A stretch of DNA of 6,316 bases from VGSZ01 sp044349155 (lineage in GTDB: Bacteria; Myxococcota; UBA727; VGSZ01), in contig JBIKRQ010000371.1 of assembly GCA_044349155.1 (NCBI GenBank), forward strand, positions 1 to 6,316, given 5' to 3'. The stretch's first letter is position 1. The number at the start of each line of letters is the position of its first letter. Shown here piece after piece: positions 1 to 5,432 of the stretch. A program made the position numbers and the translations under genes. The notes under the pieces were generated by a model, which saw only the letters and a program-made list of their open reading frames with translations, did not search any database and was not told the DNA's origin.

Positions 1-56
1 TCGACGAAGCCAGCGGGCAGTTCTTCGCTGCCGATTTCAAACAACAGCTCAGCCAT
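1..56 (-). CDS. glyS: Glycyl-tRNA synthetase beta subunit, N-terminal fragment (cut by window edge)
   Basis: Only the first 18 codons are inside the window; the gene continues beyond position 1. The visible peptide starts MAELLFEIGSEELPAGFV, which is the highly conserved N-terminus of the GlyS beta subunit (family pattern LLFEIGxEELPA). In the known enzyme, GlyS pairs with GlyQ in an alpha2beta2 class II glycyl-tRNA synthetase; the beta chain carries tRNA-binding and HD-like regions, none of which can be checked here. The ATG at 56-54 is supported by a GGAGG motif 6 nt upstream (63-67) that lies within the glyQ coding sequence. The start overlaps the end of glyQ by 8 nt (ATGGCTGA), typical of translational coupling, so the two subunits should be made from one transcript. 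Identification rests on the short peptide plus the adjacent glyQ, which together leave little doubt. Confidence 0.93.
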   Translation of the reverse strand, partial: MAELLFEIGSEELPAGFV

Positions 57-1035
57 TGGTCGCCTCCGTCGTCGTCGTCGCCGTTTCAGTCACAAAGTGG
101 GCGCGGTCATCGCCCTGCAGCATCGGGAATCCGCGCTGCTCGCGAGCGGCGAGGTAGGTCTCGGCACAGGCCTTGGCGAGGTCGCGGATGCGGCCGATGT
201 ACGCCGCGCGCTCCGTCTGGCTGATCACACCGCGCGCCTGCAGCACGTTGAAGGCGTGGCTGCACTTGAGCGTGTGCTCGTACGCCGGCAGCGCGAGGGG
301 CCCGGGCTCCTGCACCGCGAGCAGGCGCTTGGCCTCTTTCTCGCAGTCGTCAAAGTAGCGAAACAAGCCCGCGGTATCGGCCTGTTTGAAGTTGTAGTGC
401 GACCACTCGAACTCGTCCTGCTTGTGCACGTCGCCATAGGTCACTTTCTGACCATTCGGCAATTCCGTCCACACGAGGTCGTACATGTTCTCGACATTCT
501 GGATATACATCGCCAGACGTTCAAGGCCGTACGTGAGTTCGGCGGCCACGCGCGGCAGTTCAATGCCACCGCACTGCTGGAAGTACGTAAATTGCGTGAC
601 TTCCATGCCCTGGGCCCACACCTCCCAGCCCAGGCCAGCAGCACCAAGAGCAGGGTGTTCCCAGTCGTCTTCGATAAAGCGAACATCGAAGTCTTCGGGC
701 TCAATGCCCAACGCGCGCAGCGAGTCGAGGTACTGCTCCTGCACATCAGCCGGAGCGGGCTTCAGGATCACCTGAAACTGATAGTAATGCTGGCCACGAT
801 TTGGGTTTTCACCGTAGCGGCCATCGGCGGGGCGCGTTGAGGGTTCAACGTACGCCACATTCCAGGGCTCGGGTCCGAGCACGCGCAAAAACGTGTGCTT
901 GTTGAGGGTGCCGGCGCCCACTTCGGTGCGCGTGGGCTGCACGATGATGCAGCCGCGATCGGCCCAGAAGCGCTGCAGACGCAGGATGATTTCCTGAAAC
1001 GTGCGCGCCGGCTCAACCTTCTTCGTCGTCGTCAT
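49..1035 (-). CDS. glyQ: Glycyl-tRNA synthetase alpha subunit
   Basis: This 328-residue protein is the catalytic alpha subunit of the tetrameric bacterial glycyl-tRNA synthetase, which charges tRNA-Gly with glycine using ATP in the cytoplasm. It matches the family along nearly its whole length: TFQEIILRLQRFW near the N-terminus, then EVGAGT, LGPEPWNVAYVEPS, the class II signature DGRYGENPNR, QHYYQFQVILKP, GLGWEVWAQGMEVTQFTYFQ, LTYGLERLAMYIQ and RGFPML near the end. E. coli GlyQ is about 303 residues; the extra length is mostly a Thr-rich tail of about 20 residues (VTETATTTTEATNG) that runs into the glyS start. The open frame extends upstream to a GTG at 1062, but that codon abuts a stem-loop and lacks an SD. 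The ATG at 1035 has GAGG 7 nt upstream, so I chose it. Its stop overlaps glyS by 8 nt. ridA lies 57 nt upstream. Confidence 0.97.
   Translation of the reverse strand: MTTTKKVEPARTFQEIILRLQRFWADRGCIIVQPTRTEVGAGTLNKHTFLRVLGPEPWNVAYVEPSTRPADGRYGENPNRGQHYYQFQVILKPAPADVQEQYLDSLRALGIEPEDFDVRFIEDDWEHPALGAAGLGWEVWAQGMEVTQFTYFQQCGGIELPRVAAELTYGLERLAMYIQNVENMYDLVWTELPNGQKVTYGDVHKQDEFEWSHYNFKQADTAGLFRYFDDCEKEAKRLLAVQEPGPLALPAYEHTLKCSHAFNVLQARGVISQTERAAYIGRIRDLAKACAETYLAAREQRGFPMLQGDDRAHFVTETATTTTEATNG
63..67 (-). promoter_or_regulatory. Ribosome binding site of glyS
   Basis: The minus strand reads GGAGG here, 6 nt before the glyS ATG. It is the strongest Shine-Dalgarno match in the window and lies inside the last codons of glyQ, which supports the overlapping start. 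Confidence 0.8.
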
Positions 1036-1042
1036 GCTCGGA

Positions 1043-1046
1043 CCTC
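1043..1046 (-). promoter_or_regulatory. Ribosome binding site deciding the glyQ start
   Basis: The minus strand reads GAGG, 7 nt before the ATG at 1035-1033. This favours the ATG over the in-frame upstream GTG at 1062, whose 9-residue extension is not conserved-looking and begins next to the stem-loop at 1064-1083. Confidence 0.65.
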
Positions 1047-1050
1047 GAGT

Positions 1051-1083
1051 GCGAAAGAACACAGCGGGCAGCGACGTGCCCGC
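1051..1083 (-). terminator. Stem-loop followed by U-rich run between ridA and glyQ (terminator or attenuator)
   Basis: On the minus strand GCGGGCA (1083-1077) and TGCCCGC (1070-1064) form a perfect 7-bp stem with the 6-nt loop CGTCGC, followed directly by TGTGTTCTTTC (1063-1053). This is the layout of an intrinsic terminator. It begins 9 nt after the ridA stop and ends only about 17 nt before the glyQ ATG. That leaves no room for a glyQ promoter downstream of it, so it may be leaky, act as an attenuator for glyQS, or serve as an RNA-processing site. The U run is interrupted (7 T in 11), so strength is uncertain. Confidence 0.5.
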
Positions 1084-1092
1084 ATTGAAGAC

Positions 1093-1494
1093 TCAGCCAC
1101 GCTTGGCGGCGATGACTTCGATCTCGACGCGCGAGTCGCGCGGCAAGCGAGCCACCTGCACGGTGCTGCGCGCCGGCAGTGCCGACGTGTCAGCCGCGAA
1201 ACGCGCCGCGTACAGCTCGTTCACCTTCGCGAAGTCCGAGAGGTCAGCGAGAAAGATGGTGGTCTTGACGATGTCGGCGAAGCCAACGCCGGCAGCGGTC
1301 AACACGGCGTCGATGTTCTCGAGCACGCGGGAGGTCTGCTCTTCGATGCCGCCTTCGACGATCTGGCCCGTGGCCGGGTCGAGGGGAATCTGTCCCGAGC
1401 AGTAGATGAGCTCAGCTGCCGAAACAGCAATCGCCTGCGAGTAGGGGCCGATGGCCTTGGGGGCCTTCTCCGACGAGATAACGCGCTTGTTCAT
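1093..1494 (-). CDS. ridA: RidA/YjgF-family 2-iminobutanoate/2-iminopropanoate deaminase
   Basis: This 133-residue protein belongs to the RidA (YjgF/YER057c/UK114) family, small trimeric cytosolic proteins that hydrolyse reactive enamine/imine intermediates, such as 2-aminoacrylate, released by PLP enzymes like threonine/serine dehydratase. Visible family marks are AIGPYSQA (residues 14-21), YCSGQIPLDPATG, the helix ending in LENIDAVLTAAG, VKTTIFLADLSDFAKVNE, and the signature ARSTVQVARLP, with Arg109 as the expected carboxylate-binding Arg. VEIEVIA near the end supplies the conserved Glu. Length is normal (about 128 in E. coli). The open frame continues upstream into the neighbouring gene, but homology begins at the ATG at 1494. 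No Shine-Dalgarno motif precedes this ATG; a TTGACA lies 29 nt upstream (see the promoter entry). The preceding gene ends 31 nt upstream and glyQ begins 57 nt downstream. Confidence 0.95.
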   Translation of the reverse strand: MNKRVISSEKAPKAIGPYSQAIAVSAAELIYCSGQIPLDPATGQIVEGGIEEQTSRVLENIDAVLTAAGVGFADIVKTTIFLADLSDFAKVNELYAARFAADTSALPARSTVQVARLPRDSRVEIEVIAAKRG

Positions 1495-1500
1495 GGCGGC

Positions 1501-1529
1501 GTTTTCGTCGTCGACCGCTGGCCTGTCAA
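1501..1529 (-). promoter_or_regulatory. Possible sigma70-like promoter for a leaderless ridA
   Basis: The minus strand has a perfect TTGACA (1529-1524), which includes the stop codon of the upstream kinase-like gene. A 17-nt spacer follows, then the A-rich hexamer GAAAAC (1506-1501), matching TATAAT at only 3 of 6 positions. GCCGCC then leads into the ridA ATG. Transcription from such a promoter would start at or next to the A of ATG, which would explain the missing Shine-Dalgarno. The weak -10 keeps this tentative. Confidence 0.25.
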
Positions 1530-2779
1530 GCACGTCGGGGAGGTGGTGCGGTGTCTTTCCGTCGACGGCTGCGGCCCACGATCGCCACCGCCCGCAACAA
1601 TGCCCGCGCCGAGCAGCGCTCCTCGGGGCGGGTCGCCACGGCAATCGCAATCGCCTGCATCACGGCGTGCTTCGGCATCTGCTCCGGCGAGCCCGTCAGC
1701 AGGTGACACAACAGCCGCCCCACGGCGTACACGTCGCCCGCGACACTGCCATCGTCTTTCAGCTCCGGGGCGGTGTAGGCGGTCGCCGACACCTTGCGGC
1801 GGCTCGTGCTCAACAGGCGCATGGTGCCGCCGTCGACGACAACCACGCGTTCAGCCTCATCGGCACGGCGCGGCGGCTCAACAAAGATGCTGTTGGTGTT
1901 GAGCGCTCCATGCACCACACCAGCGTCGTGCAGCGCCACCACCACGTCGAGCACCTCGACGGCGATCGCGAAGGCGCGCTCGGGTGGCAGGGCTCCGTCG
2001 GCCAGCACGCTGCGCAGACTGGTGGCAGGCAAAGGGTCGGCAATGACGACGTGGCGCGTGCTGTCGAACGGCGCGATGTCGCGCAGCCGGTGCAGCCCAG
2101 GATGCACCACACGGCTCGCGGCAACGGCGAGGGCCCGCTGCTGCGCACTGCTTTTGGTGTCGACCACACCAAGGTCGACGTCGCTGCCCAGCTCCACATG
2201 CTGCGCGCGCCACACCGCTCCCAGACGACCATCACCGCGGCTCTGCAGCAGGCGATAACGCCGATCGAGCACCTCGCCAGCAACCAACTCCGGTGGTCGA
2301 CGTCGACGCAGCTGCGCGTTCAAGCGCGCCACCAACAAGCGCGGATGCAGCGGTACCGTGACGACGTCGTCGGCCCCCAGCGCCAGCATCATCGCCGGGT
2401 CCACACCGCCACCGTTGGCCAACACCACGACGGGCCGGTCGTCGCCGTCGCCGCGCAGGCGCGTGATGAGTTCAGCACCCGACAAACCAGGCAGCGACCA
2501 GTCGAGCACGATCGCATCCACCTCGCCGGCAGCACTCACCGCAGGGCGCAACGTCGTGTGCGGCAAGGCATGGTCGCGCCGCTTCATGTCGATCGACGAC
2601 ACCAGCAACGACGACGGCGACGGCAGCGCTGGCGCAAACACCGCCCCTTTCCGGAGGAAGGTGAGTGCGCGCGCACCGTCGTCGATCTCGATGACCTCGA
2701 AGCCGTTGCCGACGACAGCCTCGCGGGCGGCCTGTCGAACAAACGGATCGCTCACAACCAACAGCAGGCGGTTTGTCAC
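1526..2779 (-). CDS. Receiver-domain/protein-pseudokinase fusion, likely non-catalytic signalling protein
   Basis: This 417-residue protein has two recognisable parts. Residues 4-160 look like a two-component receiver domain: RLLLVVSDP (D11 as acidic-site residue), the phosphoacceptor motif IVLDWSLPGLSG (D93), and LALGADD leading to a PxxLLVARL helix. The conserved Thr/Ser position is Ala121, the conserved Lys is Val142, and about 43 residues rich in Pro, Ser and Ala are inserted around 45-88. Residues 170-405 follow the Hanks Ser/Thr kinase order: YRLL, glycine loop GDGRLG (182-187), HP (226-227), ALHDAGVVHG (282-291), VVDGG (DFG-like, 314-318), YTAPEL (APE, 335-340), GDVYAVGRLLCHLLTG (348-363). 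The VAIK Lys is replaced (about Gly204), HRD reads HGA (290-292), and the Asn of HRDLKPEN is Ser297, so phosphotransfer is unlikely. No membrane segment is evident. The start is GTG at 2779, since an in-frame TGA lies five codons upstream; no clear SD is visible. A scaffold or ligand-sensing role is inference. Confidence 0.82.
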   Translation of the reverse strand: MTNRLLLVVSDPFVRQAAREAVVGNGFEVIEIDDGARALTFLRKGAVFAPALPSPSSLLVSSIDMKRRDHALPHTTLRPAVSAAGEVDAIVLDWSLPGLSGAELITRLRGDGDDRPVVVLANGGGVDPAMMLALGADDVVTVPLHPRLLVARLNAQLRRRRPPELVAGEVLDRRYRLLQSRGDGRLGAVWRAQHVELGSDVDLGVVDTKSSAQQRALAVAASRVVHPGLHRLRDIAPFDSTRHVVIADPLPATSLRSVLADGALPPERAFAIAVEVLDVVVALHDAGVVHGALNTNSIFVEPPRRADEAERVVVVDGGTMRLLSTSRRKVSATAYTAPELKDDGSVAGDVYAVGRLLCHLLTGSPEQMPKHAVMQAIAIAVATRPEERCSARALLRAVAIVGRSRRRKDTAPPPRRA

Positions 2780-2824
2780 GTCGTCGTCGTCTCAGAGGCG
2801 AGAGGGTTGAGCAAGCGGACAACC

Positions 2825-2845
2825 GCCCGAGGCTTTGCCTCGAGC
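2825..2845 (-). terminator. Stem-loop behind sppA, terminator-like but without U tract
   Basis: On the minus strand GCTCGAGGC (2845-2837), loop AAA, GCCTCGGGC (2833-2825) gives a 9-bp stem with one G-U wobble, starting 12 nt after the sppA stop. What follows (GGTTGTCCGCTTGC) is not U-rich, so it is either a poor intrinsic terminator, an mRNA 3'-end stabiliser, or part of the 5' leader of the pseudokinase gene, which starts 46 nt further on. A second weak stem, GGTTG with CAACC, can form directly after it. Confidence 0.35.
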
Positions 2846-2856
2846 GCAGACCAGCG

Positions 2857-5370
2857 TCAGCGAACCTCGACGGTCGGGGCCAGCACCATCGGCTTGCCCG
2901 CCGACGACGCCGCAAACGCCGCCAGCTCGGGGTCGACGAACAGCAGCTTCGCCGCCAACGCCATCGCCTCGTGACGAGGCATGCCCATCGCCACCGACAC
3001 CATGCCACCCAGGTCGGCAAGGCCGGGCATTTCGTCGTCGCCAGAGAACACCGCAAGACCCACGGCCGCATCGGCAGCAAGCCCTGCCCGCTCGCGCGCC
3101 AAACGAAGGGCGTCGACGAGCGAGCCTTCTTTGTCGACGAGGCCATGCTGCAACGCCTGCGCACCGGTCCACACATGGCCCTCGGCGATCGTGCGCAGCT
3201 TGTCTTTCGTCATGCGGTTGGTGCCGCGACCAGCAACCACAGCGTCGAGGAAGCGCTCGTAGGTGCCATCCACGCTCGCCTGCAACCGCTCACGTTCGGC
3301 GTCGGTGGTGCCGCGCAGAAGGTCGGGGCCGGGGCGCGCGCCGCGCTTGAGTTCGACGCTGCGCACGCCGAGGTCGTTGGCCAGGCTCTCGCCGTTGAAC
3401 ATCAAACCGAACACGCCGATCGAGCCCGTGATCGTGTTGCTCTCGGCGAGGATCTCGTTGGCGGCACTCGCGAGGTAGTAGCCGCCCGACGCCGCCACAT
3501 CGCCCATCGAGGCAATCACGGGCTTCTTGTCGCGCGCCTTCATCGCTGCACGCCACATCAGGTCCGACGCGAGGGCGTCGCCTCCGGGCGAATCGATGCG
3601 CAGCACAATGGCCACCACGCTGTCGTCTTCGGTGGCTGCTTCGATGGCTTCCACGACGTCGTCACTGCCGGCACCCGCGTCACCACCAAGGAAACCGCCG
3701 CCGCCCTTGCCCATCTGGATCGTGCCTTCGACGGGGATGATCGCGATGCGCGGTGGCACATCCCAGCGCTCGTTTTTCTGCTCACGCTCGATGAAGTGCT
3801 GCTCGGTCATCAGGCGCTTGCCCGGATCGAGACCAGCAAACACGCCCAGCAGCTCGGGCAGTTCGTCGGAATAGGCGAGGCCGTCGACGAGCTTCTTGTC
3901 GAGCGCTTCCTGCGCCGACAGGCCGCCGAGGTCGATGATGGCTTTCACGTCGTCGCTGCTGAGCTCGCGGCCTTCGGCAATGCCCGCGACGAGCTGGTTG
4001 TACGCACCGTCGAGGAGAGCGTTTTCGACCTCGAGTTCTTCGGCCGACGGCTCGCTGTGCGTAAACGTGCGCGGCGCGCTCTTGTAGCGACCCGCCGACA
4101 CGGCCTCGGCACTCACGCCGAAGCGGGCCATCACGTCGGCGAGATAGACCATGCGGGCCCGCACACCGTCGACAGCGAGGCCGCCCGAGGGCGTGAGCCA
4201 CACGGTGTCGGCCGCCGAGGCCACCCACGTGTCGAGGTCGTCGCCGCTCACCATGTGCACTGCGACCTTCTTGCCCGCTGCACGCAAGCGCACGATCGCC
4301 GCACGAAGTTCGGCAGCACGACCAAAGCCCATCGACAGCCCTTCCATGCGCAGCACCACACCGGCGACAGTCTTGTCGTCGGCGGCGTTGTCGAGGGCGG
4401 CGAGCACCCACGCGGCGGTTGGTGTTTCGCCAAACAGCGTGTCCCAAATCGAATCGTCGTCGTCGCGCTCGCCGCCATTGGGCGCGAGGGCAAGCTCAAG
4501 CCAGCGCGTGCTCGGCGCCAGGATCGACGCCGTGGGCACCGTCGAGAAGCGCACGCGACCACCACCGGCCGTGTCAATCACGTTGCCGCCAATGCCGTAG
4601 CCGCTGCCGGTTGCGGTCACGCCAGCATGGCCGAAGTCGAACTGCACAAAGCCGCTGGCCGTCACGTCGAGCGGCGACGTCGACGAACCGATGTTGCGCG
4701 CTTCGGCACCAAGACCGAGCACGAGACCGCCGAGGCGCATGCGCGCATTCAAGCCGGGCACGATCGACGACGACAACAGCCCCGCATCGCCATCGCCAGG
4801 CAGCAAGCGCGCATCAAGGCCGATGGTCAGCAGCTCGCCGATGGGGCGCACCGACAGACCCGCGCGCAACGACGCCGCCTCGCTCGCCAGCTGCTCGCCG
4901 ACGATGCCCAACGCAATCGAACGCGAGAAACGCAACTGTGTCCCCAGGTCGAACGTGGTGGTGCCAGCGCCACCGTTGAGCCCGATCGAGTGCATCGCGC
5001 CACCGACGAGGATGTTCGGGTCGAGCTGCAGACCACCCGCCAGCGTCGTGCGCAGCTTCGGTGTGCCGAAGGCATCAGCGGCGCCCACGCCGAGCGCCAG
5101 CGTGCCGAGCGGGCCGTTCACAGCGGCGATCAGGTCGAGCACCTGACGGTGTCCGTCGACGGTGCTGCGCGTGAACCAGCCCCCCTGCAGCTCAAACCCG
5201 CGCACAGCACCCAGGCCCGCAGGATTGATGAGTGCGGCCGTGGCGTCGTCGACAGCGGCAGCCTGGCTGTACGGCAGCGGGACATCGCTGCGCACCTCCA
5301 AGAGGCCCTGAGCGCGCGCAGACAGCGGCAGGAGTGCAACAACAGCGACGACGAGTGGCGTGAGACGCAT
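2857..5370 (-). CDS. sppA: SppA-type S49 protease (tandem domains) with N-terminal outer-membrane-barrel-like region
   Basis: This 837-residue protein starts with a signal peptide (hydrophobic residues about 5-17, then SARA|Q with Ala at -3 and -1, likely cut after residue 20). Residues about 21-290 do not resemble SppA: DDATAALINPAGLGAV, followed by many alternating Gly-rich strands, looks like FadL/PorV-type outer-membrane beta-barrel proteins. From about 305 on, it matches SppA with two S49 repeats. The N-terminal repeat carries the catalytic Lys430 (AGRYKSAP). The C-terminal repeat carries RIDSPGG, then SMGDVAASGGYY with nucleophile Ser628, then TGSIGVFG, and GHVWTGAQALQHGLVD. Lys-Ser spacing is 198, against 200 in E. 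coli (K209/S409). S49 family members degrade signal-peptide remnants or membrane proteins in the periplasm. The ATG at 5370 is preferred because the signal peptide begins there; a TTG at 5406 would add 12 residues. The SD is weak. tonB ends 62 nt upstream. Confidence 0.9.
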   Translation of the reverse strand: MRLTPLVVAVVALLPLSARAQGLLEVRSDVPLPYSQAAAVDDATAALINPAGLGAVRGFELQGGWFTRSTVDGHRQVLDLIAAVNGPLGTLALGVGAADAFGTPKLRTTLAGGLQLDPNILVGGAMHSIGLNGGAGTTTFDLGTQLRFSRSIALGIVGEQLASEAASLRAGLSVRPIGELLTIGLDARLLPGDGDAGLLSSSIVPGLNARMRLGGLVLGLGAEARNIGSSTSPLDVTASGFVQFDFGHAGVTATGSGYGIGGNVIDTAGGGRVRFSTVPTASILAPSTRWLELALAPNGGERDDDDSIWDTLFGETPTAAWVLAALDNAADDKTVAGVVLRMEGLSMGFGRAAELRAAIVRLRAAGKKVAVHMVSGDDLDTWVASAADTVWLTPSGGLAVDGVRARMVYLADVMARFGVSAEAVSAGRYKSAPRTFTHSEPSAEELEVENALLDGAYNQLVAGIAEGRELSSDDVKAIIDLGGLSAQEALDKKLVDGLAYSDELPELLGVFAGLDPGKRLMTEQHFIEREQKNERWDVPPRIAIIPVEGTIQMGKGGGGFLGGDAGAGSDDVVEAIEAATEDDSVVAIVLRIDSPGGDALASDLMWRAAMKARDKKPVIASMGDVAASGGYYLASAANEILAESNTITGSIGVFGLMFNGESLANDLGVRSVELKRGARPGPDLLRGTTDAERERLQASVDGTYERFLDAVVAGRGTNRMTKDKLRTIAEGHVWTGAQALQHGLVDKEGSLVDALRLARERAGLAADAAVGLAVFSGDDEMPGLADLGGMVSVAMGMPRHEAMALAAKLLFVDPELAAFAASSAGKPMVLAPTVEVR

Positions 5371-5410
5371 CCCGCTGTTCTCACAGCAGGCGACGTGTGC
5401 CGTCAAGCTG

Positions 5411-5429
5411 CGCGACCATCACGGCCGCG
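5411..5429 (-). terminator. Stem-loop directly behind tonB, terminator-like without U tract
   Basis: On the minus strand CGCGGCC (5429-5423), loop GTGAT, GGTCGCG (5417-5411) forms a 7-bp stem with one G-U wobble, starting 3 nt after the tonB stop. The sequence after it (CAGCTTGACGG) has no U run. It could be a weak terminator or 3'-end stabiliser separating tonB from sppA. Confidence 0.3.
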
Positions 5430-5432
5430 ACG

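Noticed and set aside
97..840. Plus-strand open frame of 247 codons opposite glyQ
   Set aside because: The opposite strand is unambiguous GlyQ; this frame is its mirror and shows no family features.
1036..1062. GTG start at 1062 for glyQ (adds 9 residues)
   Set aside because: It lies beside a stem-loop and overlaps its U-rich run, with no RBS; the ATG at 1035 has GAGG at a good distance.
1036..1092. T-box or other riboswitch upstream of glyQ
   Set aside because: The gap is 57 nt, far shorter than a T-box leader, and no specifier loop or antiterminator T-box sequence is present.
1495..1650. N-terminal extension of ridA by 52 residues
   Set aside because: It would overlap the end of the pseudokinase gene, is Arg-rich and unlike RidA, while family homology begins at the ATG at 1494.
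1526..2779. Active Ser/Thr protein kinase
   Set aside because: The Lys of VAIK and the Asp of HRD are absent; only the fold landmarks remain, so I called it a pseudokinase.
1451..2974. Plus-strand open frame of 507 codons opposite the pseudokinase gene
   Set aside because: Low-complexity Arg/His/Gln-rich translation, no recognisable motif; the minus strand has coherent receiver and kinase-fold motifs over the same bases.
5371..5406. TTG start at 5406 for sppA (adds 12 residues)
   Set aside because: It would place polar, Cys-containing residues before an otherwise standard signal peptide beginning MRL at 5370.
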